From Clostridia bacterium (GTDB lineage Bacteria; Bacillota; Clostridia; Oscillospirales; Acutalibacteraceae), in contig JAKSQK010000003.1 in assembly GCA_024404145.1 (NCBI GenBank), positions 1 to 64,000 of the forward strand: DNA of 64,000 nucleotides, read 5' to 3'. How positions within the stretch are numbered: the first letter of the stretch is position 1; every line of letters starts with the position of its first letter. A program made the translations under genes and the position numbers. The notes below the pieces were generated by a model. That model worked only from the letters and a program-made list of their open reading frames with translations, ran no database searches and was not told the origin of the DNA. Shown piece after piece: positions 1-8,235 of the stretch.

Positions 1-62
1 ACCTATTTTTTCGATTCTCATCGCTTTTCTTTGTTCGGTTTTCAGGGTGCGAAAAACGATTC

Positions 63-138
63 GCACCATTAGCTCAGTTGGTAGAGCACCTGACTCTTAA
101 TCAGGGTGTCCCGGGTTCGAATCCCTGATGGTGCACCA
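63..138 (+). tRNA. tRNA-Lys (CTT)
   Basis: Full cloverleaf with acceptor GCACCAT paired to ATGGTGC, GTTCGAATC T-loop and encoded CCA at 136-138. The anticodon loop CTCTTAA gives anticodon CTT, reading AAG. It is the first of a tRNA/5S cluster. A short inverted repeat (46-53 with 60-67) overlaps its 5' end and may be a processing or leader hairpin. Confidence 0.95.
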
Positions 139-175
139 TTTGATTATTTCGCTTTTAGTGCGTTTCATAAACTTT

Positions 176-251
176 GGCCCGTTGGTCAAGTGGCCTAAGA
201 CTCCGGCCTCTCACGCCGGCAACAGCGGTTCGAATCCGCTACGGGTCACCA
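176..251 (+). tRNA. tRNA-Glu (CTC)
   Basis: Acceptor GGCCCGT pairs with ACGGGTC and CCA is encoded. The anticodon loop CTCTCAC between CCGGC and GCCGG gives anticodon CTC, reading GAG. It lies 37 bp after tRNA-Lys and is probably in the same transcript. Confidence 0.95.
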
Positions 252-288
252 TTATTTGACATTAGGCGAGAAATCGCTTAAATATAGT

Positions 289-404
<116 letters not shown>

Positions 405-407
405 TTT

Positions 408-483
408 GCCTTAATAGCTCAGTCGGTAGAGCACGCGGCTGTTAACCGCGTTGTCGTAGGTTCGAGTCCTACTTGAGGCGCCA
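408..483 (+). tRNA. tRNA-Asn (GTT)
   Basis: Acceptor GCCTTAA pairs with TTGAGGC (one G-U), CCA is encoded, and the anticodon loop CTGTTAA gives GTT (Asn). It starts 3 bp after the 5S gene. Its 3' end from 456 onward is copied at 702-729 as part of a 171-bp repeat. Confidence 0.95.
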
Positions 484-626
484 AAAATACGAACTACCCA
501 ATAGGGTGGTTCGTATTTTTATTGCATTAAGAAGAAATCAAATTGGTAAATCAGGTTAACAACCGCGTCGCGAGCTGTTAACTGCATCGCCTCCGACCAC
601 CGCCGGTGGCGGATGAAGGGAGAAGG
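456..626 (+). repeat. 171-bp direct repeat, copy 1 (includes tRNA-Asn 3' end)
   Basis: This copy starts in the T-arm of tRNA-Asn and covers its 3' end, the terminator, a GTTAAC-rich palindrome and a GC-rich tail ending GGATGAAGGGAGAAGG. It matches 702-872 with only a few substitutions at an offset of 246 bp. Confidence 0.9.
484..520 (+). terminator. Intrinsic terminator of the tRNA/5S cluster
   Basis: AAAATACGAAC pairs with GTTCGTATTTTT, with an inner ACCC/GGGT helix and a T-run. It begins right after the CCA of tRNA-Asn. Confidence 0.85.
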
Positions 627-636
627 GGATGGCGCC

Positions 637-687
637 GCGGTCAAAAGTTGCCCGCGCTCCAAGCGGAAAGCAACTTTTGGGCACCGC
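637..687 (+). repeat. Stem-loop between the two 171-bp repeats
   Basis: CAAAAGTTGC (642-651) is perfectly complementary to GCAACTTTTG (670-679), extended by GCGGT (637-641) and ACCGC (683-687). It fills the 75-bp unique spacer between the repeat copies. Function unknown. Confidence 0.6.
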
Positions 688-701
688 AAGAGATGTTGGA
701 A

Positions 702-872
702 GTAGGTTCGAGTCCTACTTGAGGCGCCAAAAATACGAACTACCCAATAGGGTGGTTCGTATTTTTATTGCATTAAGAAGAAATCAAATTGGTAAATCAG
801 GTTAACAGCCGCGTCGCGGGCTGTTAACTGCATCGCCTCCGACCACCGCCGGTGGCGGATGAAGGGAGAAGG
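702..872 (+). repeat. 171-bp direct repeat, copy 2 with orphan tRNA-Asn 3' fragment
   Basis: Bases 702-729 reproduce the tRNA-Asn T-arm, acceptor 3' strand and CCA without the 5' half, so this is not a tRNA gene. It contains a perfect palindrome, GTTAACAGCC (801-810) with GGCTGTTAAC. Bases 800-813 are also the reverse complement of the tRNA-Asn anticodon arm at 434-447. Confidence 0.85.
730..766 (+). terminator. Duplicated intrinsic terminator
   Basis: Exact copy of the terminator at 484-520, carried by the second 171-bp repeat. It would stop any readthrough before the next gene at 958. Confidence 0.75.
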
Positions 873-957
873 TAATGTCGAACTTGTTTTTTAGCGCTGC
901 ATAAGTTATACTTATTATATGTAATTGAAATTTATTCTAATAAAGGAGATACGAAAA

Positions 958-1326
958 ATGAAAATTACCGGTATGTTTCCGACGATTGTTTGCAAAGATG
1001 CGGATTCTCTTATCCAATTCGCTTCTGAAAAATTCGGATTTCATATTGCTCATGCGCCACAAGCCATTATCAGCAAAAAGCAATCGGATTGCGCTAATAT
1101 TATGAAAAACGAAGCAGGTGTACGGTTTGATATCATCAGTTTTGATATTGATACACCTATATGCGGAATGTGTATCAATGTTGATGATTTTGACGAAGCT
1201 TTTTCTGTTTTTAAGGAAGATGGCTATATTTCCGCAGGGGAACCGGTTGTCGTTGATAGTGCAAAAAAAGTTCTGCTTAAAAAGGTAGAAAATATCCCGA
1301 TACTTTTGATTGAGCATTATAAATAA
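958..1326 (+). CDS. VOC (glyoxalase/bleomycin-resistance fold) family protein
   Basis: A 122-residue protein with the beta-alpha-beta-beta-beta layout of one-and-a-half VOC modules: an opening strand TGMFPTIVCKDADSLIQF, a middle FDIISF strand, and a closing VNVDDFDEAF-like helix followed by ILLIEHY. I see no clear metal-ligand set, so substrate and enzymatic activity are unknown. The ATG at 958 is chosen because AAAGGAG lies 8 bp upstream; the in-frame start at 925 would have no ribosome site. It ends 3 bp before the phosphopantetheinyl transferase gene, so the two are probably cotranscribed. Confidence 0.6.
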   Translation: MKITGMFPTIVCKDADSLIQFASEKFGFHIAHAPQAIISKKQSDCANIMKNEAGVRFDIISFDIDTPICGMCINVDDFDEAFSVFKEDGYISAGEPVVVDSAKKVLLKKVENIPILLIEHYK

Positions 1327-1329
1327 TTT

Positions 1330-2016
1330 ATGGCTATTTTTGATTTTGAACCAATAATTTATGCTCTTGATGTTACGGCGTTTGAGGATAAGGCGGTTTT
1401 TGAAAAAATTTACAATACTTTAAGCGCCGAAAGAAAAAAGAAAATCGACTGTTTGAAGCAGGAAAACGACAAAAGGTTATCTCTTGGTGCGGGGATTTTG
1501 CTTAAATTTGCTCTTAAAAAGGCGGGAATAGAAAATTTCGATATAGTTAAGGGTGAAAACGGTAAACCGTATCTTAAAAACAGCAAAATATATTTTAATC
1601 TTTCGCACAGTAAAAAAATGGCAGTTTGCATTGTTGCGCCGTTTGAGGTTGGCTGTGATATTGAAAAAATAGACAAAGCGAACATTAAAATTGCGAAAAA
1701 CTTTTTTGATGAAAATGAATACAAAGATATCATCACATCTGACGATAAAAACGATAAATTTTACCGCTATTGGACCCTCAAAGAGAGTTTTATTAAGGCG
1801 GTTGGGTGCGGTTTCAAAATACCGCTTAAAGATTTTCGAATAAGTATCGAAGACAGAATAACCGTATCGAAAAAAGGACAAAATACGGACTACCGATTTT
1901 TCGAAACGGATAAAATCAAGGGCTACCGTCTTTCCGTTTGCGGTTTAGGTGATTTAAGCAACGCAAAAATTCAAAAAATTCCCATAAAAAAACTACTCAT
2001 ATTTTTACAACAATAA
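1330..2016 (+). CDS. sfp: 4'-phosphopantetheinyl transferase, Sfp type
   Basis: A 228-residue enzyme of the Sfp/AcpT family, which moves phosphopantetheine from CoA to a serine of carrier proteins. The two diagnostic motifs are present: GCDIE (about residue 108, the magnesium-binding Asp/Glu) and WTLKESFIKAVG (about residue 153). Length fits the Sfp class, not the short AcpS class. It is apparently translated together with the VOC-like gene just upstream. No NRPS or PKS gene is in the window; the acyl carrier protein at 58691-58921 is one possible substrate. The target is not deducible from sequence. Confidence 0.85.
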   Translation: MAIFDFEPIIYALDVTAFEDKAVFEKIYNTLSAERKKKIDCLKQENDKRLSLGAGILLKFALKKAGIENFDIVKGENGKPYLKNSKIYFNLSHSKKMAVCIVAPFEVGCDIEKIDKANIKIAKNFFDENEYKDIITSDDKNDKFYRYWTLKESFIKAVGCGFKIPLKDFRISIEDRITVSKKGQNTDYRFFETDKIKGYRLSVCGLGDLSNAKIQKIPIKKLLIFLQQ

Positions 2017-2052
2017 CTTGAATTTTTTGTGCATATATAATATAATTTTACA

Positions 2053-2109
2053 TATACCGAAGCATTCAAACCGAATCAGATTTTGGAAAAAATTTCCGCT
2101 GTGATTCGG
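2053..2109 (+). repeat. Truncated copy of the MITE-like element end
   Basis: The sequence beginning ATACCGAAGCATTCAAAC and continuing to TTCCGCTGTG matches the left 55 bp of the palindromic element at 27526-27795, with small indels. Only the left end is present, and it sits in the leader of the next gene. Confidence 0.7.
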
Positions 2110-2140
2110 GATAAAACAAGAAATAGGGGAGAACTAAATA

Positions 2141-4039
2141 ATGAGCAAGAAAACGCTTATTATCATTTTAAGCGCAATATCTGCCGTTGTTATTGCCGGT
2201 GTTGTTTTGGCGGTAATTTTCGTGCCGAAACAGAGCAAAAGAGCAGGAGAATCCGTTTCGTTTTTTGACTTAATTGCCGACGAAATTGACTCTGTAACCG
2301 ATAAGATAACAGGCAACGATGATGCCGAAGAAGGCGACGAAGTTGACGATTTTGAGGATATCGGCGAGAGCGATGTTTCAAATTCAAAAACCAAAACAAA
2401 AACCGATTCGGGCGCTAAAAATGAGAAGTCAAAAAGCAAAAGTAAAACCTCTGAAACAACGCAATGGGATTTTGATTTCGGTGAAAAAGAGACCGAGCCC
2501 GATCATGAACATAAATATAAAACTACCTGGTCGAGCAGTAAACCTACTCATTGGCACGAATGCTCTATCTGCGGCGACCGAAAAGACGAAGCCGAGCATA
2601 TCTATTCAAGCGATAAAGATACAACTTGTAATGTTTGCGGATATACGAGAACGCTTAAAACTACCGAACTTAAATACAAAACAAACAGTTCGGGATACGA
2701 TTATACAAAAAAGGTTGAAAGCCATAGCGATACCGAAGCAAACAAGATAAAAAGTAAAGTTTATGCCGAGAAGAATACCGCCGATATTTATAATATTACG
2801 GGCAAAAAGTATTATATGAAGAAAGGTTCTTCTCTTGACGATATACCCTCGGGACTAAAAGCCGGAGATGCGGTACTTTTTGAGCGAGGCGGAGTATGGC
2901 GAGTTGAATGGAAAAAAGGAATAGTTCTCCCGAACGGCGTTACTATGGGCGCTTACGGAAAGGGAGACAAGCCGAAAATTTACGGTTCGCAAAGAAATTT
3001 CGCTGACAATGATTTATGGGAAAAACAAGGTGATAACCTATACAGAACATTCCTTCACGGCGGTAATGCCGGTAATATGGTATTTAACGATATTGCTTGT
3101 TTAGGCGTTAAAAAATGGAAAAAAGAAGATGTAAAATCAAACTACGATTTCTATTATGCCAGCAACGAATACCTTTATTTTTACTACGAGGGCGATATAG
3201 AAAAAGATTTCAGTTCTTTCGAAATTGCTCAGCGTGAAAACCTTATAAATATGAATTCCGGCTGCATAGTTGATAATATCTGTGTAAAATACGGCGGTTC
3301 CCACGGAATTACAGGTATAGCAGGTTGCGATAACACCAGAATTACAAACTGCGAAATCGGATTTATCGGCGGTTCTATGCAATCGGGAACAACAAGATTC
3401 GGCAACGGAATAGAGTATCATATCGGCGCTACAAATGCCACCGTTAAAGATAACCATATTTATCAGTGCTATGATGCCGGATTTACATTCCAAAGCTGGT
3501 CTACGGGAAGCGACACTCATTATTACGATATTAACTTCTCCGATAACCTTGTTGAGAACTGCTGTTACTGCATAGAATACTTTACAACAAGCGGAACAAA
3601 GGGAAGCGGAAGTTACAGTGATTATAAAAACATAAGCATAACAAATAATGTTTTGCGGTTTGCCGGTTATGAATGGAGTCAACTCCAAAGACCCGACCCA
3701 TGGATGACCTCTCTCATAAGAGGCGGTCAGTGGGCATATGTTCCCGACTGCCAAAACTTCAAAATAACCGATAACATCTTTGATATTTCAAAGGCATGTG
3801 TTGTTTTCTGGTGGTGGAACGACCCCGCAAACGGCTATATCCATACCGAACCGCATAACGGACTTACTGTTAAAAACAATACTTATTACCAAGCTAAAAC
3901 TTCGGATAAGCGAATTATAACCTACCATAACAGATCGGCGATTTACGGCTCCGATTATTCTGCTTTTGTCAGCGCTATCAAAAAATTTGATTCGGCGCCC
4001 AAAAAGACTGTTTGGTTCGACAGCATTTCCTACAAATAG
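2141..4039 (+). CDS. Membrane-anchored or secreted beta-helix protein with HxCxxCG module
   Basis: A 632-residue protein. Residues about 5-27 form a hydrophobic N-terminal segment (uncleaved anchor or signal). It is followed by an acidic Ser/Lys-rich linker to about 125. A module at about 128-168 carries HWHECSICG and TTCNVCGYTR, a pattern of paired HxCxxCG or CxxCG motifs seen in Firmicute surface proteins. From about residue 215 to the end there are Asn-rich beta-helix turns (GIEYHIGATNATVKDNHIYQ, ITNNVLRF, ITDNIF), typical of right-handed parallel beta-helix carbohydrate lyases or hydrolases. The start has a GGGGAG site 9 bp upstream. Catalytic residues were not identified; a polysaccharide-related surface role is inference. 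Confidence 0.65.
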   Translation: MSKKTLIIILSAISAVVIAGVVLAVIFVPKQSKRAGESVSFFDLIADEIDSVTDKITGNDDAEEGDEVDDFEDIGESDVSNSKTKTKTDSGAKNEKSKSKSKTSETTQWDFDFGEKETEPDHEHKYKTTWSSSKPTHWHECSICGDRKDEAEHIYSSDKDTTCNVCGYTRTLKTTELKYKTNSSGYDYTKKVESHSDTEANKIKSKVYAEKNTADIYNITGKKYYMKKGSSLDDIPSGLKAGDAVLFERGGVWRVEWKKGIVLPNGVTMGAYGKGDKPKIYGSQRNFADNDLWEKQGDNLYRTFLHGGNAGNMVFNDIACLGVKKWKKEDVKSNYDFYYASNEYLYFYYEGDIEKDFSSFEIAQRENLINMNSGCIVDNICVKYGGSHGITGIAGCDNTRITNCEIGFIGGSMQSGTTRFGNGIEYHIGATNATVKDNHIYQCYDAGFTFQSWSTGSDTHYYDINFSDNLVENCCYCIEYFTTSGTKGSGSYSDYKNISITNNVLRFAGYEWSQLQRPDPWMTSLIRGGQWAYVPDCQNFKITDNIFDISKACVVFWWWNDPANGYIHTEPHNGLTVKNNTYYQAKTSDKRIITYHNRSAIYGSDYSAFVSAIKKFDSAPKKTVWFDSISYK

Positions 4040-4046
4040 TTTTTCA

Positions 4047-4085
4047 AGAGAAGACACATAAATTTTTATGCGTCTTCTCTTTTTA
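4047..4085 (+). terminator. Intrinsic terminator
   Basis: AGAGAAGACACATAAA pairs with TTTATGCGTCTTCTCT and is followed by TTTTATA. It closes the beta-helix gene. Confidence 0.8.
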
Positions 4086-4180
4086 TAATAAATAAAAAAT
4101 GCTGGTATTCGGCATAAAAATATGATATACTTACCCATATATGTTATGATTATGTTTACCGTACGGCAGGGGGCGAAAAA

Positions 4181-5974
4181 GTGGCGGAAAAAATCGATGA
4201 AAACAAGTATTCTCTTTTTAAGAGCGACTATTTTATTAAAAGCGCATCTCGAAGATATGTTTTTTTCTCGGTAATTTCGGTAGTGTTTTTATATGCAAGT
4301 TCGCTTATAGATACGGTACTTGTAGGTTTGTTTATCGGAGAAGACGGCTTAACCGCAATGTCGCTTGTAAGTCCTATATATCTTATTTACTATACTTTGG
4401 GAGCGTTGATAGGTATAGGCGCATCAATTTTGGCAAGTAGAGAACTCGGAAAAGGCAACGAGGCAAACTACAACAAAATTTTCTCAACTGCGCTTGAAAT
4501 TATGGTTGCGCTTACATTTACGGCAACTGCGGTTGGATATATTTTTATTAACCCCATTACGAATGCACTTGCAAGAGGTGTTACCGAAGTCCAAAAAACA
4601 ATGGTAAAACAGTATTTGCTTTCCTATTTACCGGGCGGTGCATTTAATCTTTTGGGATATATAGCGATGTATTTCCTTAAAACAGACGGCAGACCGAAAA
4701 TTTCGGCGAAATTGTACCTTTCTTCCGCCGTTATAAACATTGTTTTATCGACAGTTTTTATATCTCCTTTATGCAATATGGGTATAGCGGGAGCCGGTTT
4801 GGCAACCTCTCTTTCACTTGCCGTTTCTACTGTTATTGGTATGGTTTATCTGCTAAACGGCAAAGCGGTAACGAAATTTAATATTACTAAAATAGATTTT
4901 CCCCGACTTAAAGAACTGCTTATTTCGGGCGCTCCTAACGGGTTAAGTAACTTTTTCGAATCAATGCGGATTATTTTTGTAAATACCGTGATTATTTCGA
5001 TAGGTTGCGCAAAAATGCTCCCTTGTTATACCGTTATAAGAAATATATCAGATATAATTTTAGCGGTAATTATCGGTATTTCTTCCGCCTTTACGCCGAT
5101 GATGGGTATTTTTTACGGGGAAAGAGACAATAAAAGCGAAAGAATGCTTATAAAATATGCCATAAAAATAGGGTTTATAGCAGTAATACCCGTTGTTTCG
5201 GCGGCTTGTATTTTTTCAAAGTATATTTTTCTTTTGTTCGGTGTAACCGATACTGCCATTATAAAAGAAGGGCTTATCGCCATACCTCTTTCGGTAATAG
5301 GGCTGATTTTCGGATATATAAACACTCTGACAATAGGATATTTAACCGTAATAAAACGGGAAATATTTGCTTCGGTTTTAGTGGTTTTAAGACTTTTTGC
5401 AATGCTTGTTTTGTTTGCCCTGCCTCTTTCGGCTTTATTGGGAACCTACGGAATTTGGGCAAGTCTTTCGGTATGCGAAATTGCTACTTTCATAATTTAT
5501 AAAACCGTAAAATACATTATAGTTGCAAGAAATAAAAATCTTGATAAATATTTGCTTGATAAATCAAGAGAAAATATGAGCGACCTTACATTCTCGGTTA
5601 AAAACAGTATCGATGAAATAGTGAATACTTCCTCAAAAATTACCGAGTACTGCGATGACCAGGGTATCAGTATGAAGCAAACGATGAAGCTCAGTCTTGC
5701 CATTGAGGAAATACTTGTTTTTCTGATAAATCGCTGCGTTGGTACCGAAACGGAAAAATATATAGATTTAAGAGTTTGTAAACTTGGAAACGAAGTTATG
5801 CTGCGTTTCAGATATACGGGAAATTTATTCGACCCCATTAAATTTTATTCCGACAACAGCGACAACGATGAACTTAAAGATGAACTGCTCGGTATTAAAA
5901 TGATTTTGAAAACGGCATCGCTTACCGAATTCAAGCAAACACTCGGAGCAAATAATCTTTTGCTGATTTTCTAA
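4181..5974 (+). CDS. MATE-family transporter fused to a GHKL/anti-sigma-like ATPase domain
   Basis: 597 residues. Residues about 20-450 form the twelve-helix MATE fold (SSLIDTVLVGLFIGEDGLTA near the start, then GALIGIGASILASRELGKG), the cation-coupled multidrug/toxin extrusion family. After a short linker, residues about 460-597 are cytosolic and resemble the SpoIIAB/RsbW branch of GHKL ATPases, with SLAIEEILVFLINR as the N-box and a late DELLGIKMI helix. The GTG at 4181 is used because GGGGGCG precedes it by 5 bp. It heads an operon with a GNAT protein and a SpoIIE-type phosphatase; 18 bp separate it from the next gene. Whether the ATPase domain is a kinase, a sensor or a degenerate binder cannot be told here. 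Confidence 0.75.
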   Translation: MAEKIDENKYSLFKSDYFIKSASRRYVFFSVISVVFLYASSLIDTVLVGLFIGEDGLTAMSLVSPIYLIYYTLGALIGIGASILASRELGKGNEANYNKIFSTALEIMVALTFTATAVGYIFINPITNALARGVTEVQKTMVKQYLLSYLPGGAFNLLGYIAMYFLKTDGRPKISAKLYLSSAVINIVLSTVFISPLCNMGIAGAGLATSLSLAVSTVIGMVYLLNGKAVTKFNITKIDFPRLKELLISGAPNGLSNFFESMRIIFVNTVIISIGCAKMLPCYTVIRNISDIILAVIIGISSAFTPMMGIFYGERDNKSERMLIKYAIKIGFIAVIPVVSAACIFSKYIFLLFGVTDTAIIKEGLIAIPLSVIGLIFGYINTLTIGYLTVIKREIFASVLVVLRLFAMLVLFALPLSALLGTYGIWASLSVCEIATFIIYKTVKYIIVARNKNLDKYLLDKSRENMSDLTFSVKNSIDEIVNTSSKITEYCDDQGISMKQTMKLSLAIEEILVFLINRCVGTETEKYIDLRVCKLGNEVMLRFRYTGNLFDPIKFYSDNSDNDELKDELLGIKMILKTASLTEFKQTLGANNLLLIF

Positions 5975-5992
5975 TAACTAAAAGGGGAAAAA

Positions 5993-6559
5993 ATGAAAAC
6001 TGATTACAAAAGCATAATGTTAATAAGAACTCCCGAAAGGGAAGATTTTACCGAAGTTAAAGCGATTTGCGAGGATAGATTCGGAAAAGGATATATAAAA
6101 GAAGAAGAATTTAACCGCTGGATTACCGATGATAAATATTGCAAAGTTGCCGATTTAGGCGGCAAAGTTATAGGCATTGTTTACCTTATGCCGGATAAAA
6201 TAAAAAATGTTGCAAGAGCATTAAAACTCGATGAAAGTTATATCGAAGATATGTCGGGCGGAAAAAATGTTATTCGCTCCCGTTGCGCCGCAATAGATAA
6301 AGATTACGAAAATATGGGGATTTCCGATACTTTGCATAGAGAAATTTTTTCAAATATAAGCCCCGATGATTTTGGAGCCATAATTGCTCCCGCATGGACA
6401 TATAACGGTTATACTCCTATGGCAAAACCGCTCAAAGAATACGGTTTTGAACTTTTCGGAGAAAGGGAAAACCTTTGGTATAATATGGAAGAATACGAAT
6501 GTATAATCTGCGGTGGAAGGTGCAAATGCACAGCCGCTATATATATAAAAAAGTTATAA
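5993..6559 (+). CDS. GNAT-like acetyltransferase with C-terminal Cys cluster
   Basis: 188 residues. The fold pattern (ADLGGKVIGIVYL strand, then SRCAAIDKDYENMGISDTLHREIF, resembling the acetyl-CoA loop and following helix) suggests the GNAT superfamily, but the Q/RxxGxG/A motif is weak (YENMGISD). The C-terminus carries CIICGGRCKC (about 170-179), a four-Cys cluster that could bind zinc. The gene lies between the MATE-ATPase fusion and the SpoIIE phosphatase, 17 bp before the latter, so it should belong to that unit. Substrate unknown. Confidence 0.5.
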   Translation: MKTDYKSIMLIRTPEREDFTEVKAICEDRFGKGYIKEEEFNRWITDDKYCKVADLGGKVIGIVYLMPDKIKNVARALKLDESYIEDMSGGKNVIRSRCAAIDKDYENMGISDTLHREIFSNISPDDFGAIIAPAWTYNGYTPMAKPLKEYGFELFGERENLWYNMEEYECIICGGRCKCTAAIYIKKL

Positions 6560-6576
6560 ACAGGGGGATTTAAGTT

Positions 6577-8214
6577 ATGTTCAAATTCAAACGCATAAAC
6601 ACAAAACTTGCCATTTTCTGTTATGTTTTGGCAGCGCTTATTTGTACCGCCACTTGTATTGTCGGTTATTATTATTTCAGAAATAATATTTATAAAACCT
6701 ACAACGATTTTGCTTACCAAATAGGCGAAATTTCCCTTTCTTATGTTGACGGAGATACCATTACCTCCTACATAGATACGGAAAACAAGCGTGAAATTGA
6801 CGAAAAGTACGAAACAATGGCTCAGAATATCTATAAGATTTATAAGAATTCAAGTCTTTACGAAAGAAAAAGCGGAATTTATATTTGCGTTCCGAGCCGT
6901 GAAACTATGACGCTTACAAACATATTTGATGTTCGCATTATGGAGGCCGATGAGGAAACAAAAAAAGCATTTGAAATAGGTGTTCAAGACCCGATAGGTG
7001 TTGATAATACCGAAAACAGTTTTGCGGTATTTGAAACCGGAGAAAGGGTAGACGACTATTTTATCCATGAAACGAAGTTCGGATATAATTCTTCCGCTAT
7101 TTTGCCCATCAAAAATTCAAAAGGCGAAGTGGTAGCCCAGCTTGTTGCCGATATGCCGATACCCATGCTAAACGAAATTTTGGGACAGTACCTTTTGAAT
7201 ATTATCGGATTAACTTTGCTTATTGTTCTTGTCTTCGTAACAATATTTATTATCCTTATGCAATATGACCTTATTAAACCGATTAAAAATGTTGCCGGTG
7301 AGGCAAAGCGTTTTACCGAATCGGATATTGAAAATACAACGGTTATTGAAAAAACAAAGCGAAACGACGAAATCGGGTTGCTCGTAAACTCTGTTTCGCA
7401 AATGGAAACCGATATCAAACACTATGTTAAGGATATAACTGAGGTTACCGCTGAAAAGGAAAGAATAGGCGCAGAACTTGATGTTGCCAAAAACATTCAG
7501 GCATCAATGTTGCCCTGCATTTTCCCGCCGTTCCCCGAACGAGATGATTTTGATATTTATGCCACGATGACTCCTGCCAAGGAAGTCGGCGGCGATTTCT
7601 ATGATTTCTTTATGATAGATAACCGCCATTTGGCAATAGTTATGGCAGATGTTTCGGGCAAAGGAATACCGGCAGCGCTGTTTATGGTTATCGGTAAAAC
7701 CCTTATCAAAGACCATACCGGTCAAGGCAGAGATTTAGGAGATGTTTTCTCCGAGGTTAACAACCTCTTATGCGAATCTAACAGTCAAGAGTTGTTTATA
7801 ACCGCATTTGAAGGCGTGTTAGACCTTGTTACGGGCGAATTCCGCTTTGTAAATGCCGGTCATGAAATGCCGTTTATTTATAAAAAGAGCGAAGGTTATA
7901 AACCCTATAAGATTAACCATGGCTTTGTACTTGCAGGTATGGAAAATATGAAATACAAAAGCGGTGTATTAAATTTAGAGCCGGGCGATAGGTTGTTCCA
8001 ATATACCGACGGCGTTACCGAAGCCACCGATAAAAATGAAAACCTCTACGGTATGGGTCGGCTTGAAGATATACTCAATAAATGTATTGATAAAACTCCG
8101 AAAGATACACTTTTAGCCGTTAAAGAGGATATAGATGCATTTGTCGGAGAAGCACCGCAGTTTGACGATATTACAATGCTTTGCGTTGAATATAAAAAGA
8201 AACTCGCTGAATAA
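6577..8214 (+). CDS. Membrane sensor with HAMP and SpoIIE/RsbU-type PP2C phosphatase domain
   Basis: 545 residues. A transmembrane helix at about 10-31, an extracytoplasmic sensor region to about 205, a second helix at about 206-228 and a HAMP region (LIKPIKNVAGEAKRFTESDIENT) lead into a SpoIIE-type PP2C domain at about 300-545. Metal-binding acidic motifs are visible: GGDFYDFF, VMADVSGKGIPAALFM, YTDGVTEA and FDDITMLCV. Such phosphatases dephosphorylate STAS anti-anti-sigma proteins in partner-switching pathways. No STAS protein or sigma gene is adjacent; the nearest GHKL-like domain is the tail of the MATE protein two genes upstream. A GGGGG site lies 8 bp before the ATG. Confidence 0.85.
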   Translation: MFKFKRINTKLAIFCYVLAALICTATCIVGYYYFRNNIYKTYNDFAYQIGEISLSYVDGDTITSYIDTENKREIDEKYETMAQNIYKIYKNSSLYERKSGIYICVPSRETMTLTNIFDVRIMEADEETKKAFEIGVQDPIGVDNTENSFAVFETGERVDDYFIHETKFGYNSSAILPIKNSKGEVVAQLVADMPIPMLNEILGQYLLNIIGLTLLIVLVFVTIFIILMQYDLIKPIKNVAGEAKRFTESDIENTTVIEKTKRNDEIGLLVNSVSQMETDIKHYVKDITEVTAEKERIGAELDVAKNIQASMLPCIFPPFPERDDFDIYATMTPAKEVGGDFYDFFMIDNRHLAIVMADVSGKGIPAALFMVIGKTLIKDHTGQGRDLGDVFSEVNNLLCESNSQELFITAFEGVLDLVTGEFRFVNAGHEMPFIYKKSEGYKPYKINHGFVLAGMENMKYKSGVLNLEPGDRLFQYTDGVTEATDKNENLYGMGRLEDILNKCIDKTPKDTLLAVKEDIDAFVGEAPQFDDITMLCVEYKKKLAE

Positions 8215-8235
8215 TAATTAACGGAGGAAATGAAA

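Noticed and set aside
702..729. A second tRNA gene
   Set aside because: Only the T-arm and acceptor 3' strand are present; there is no D-arm, anticodon arm or 5' acceptor strand in the preceding sequence.
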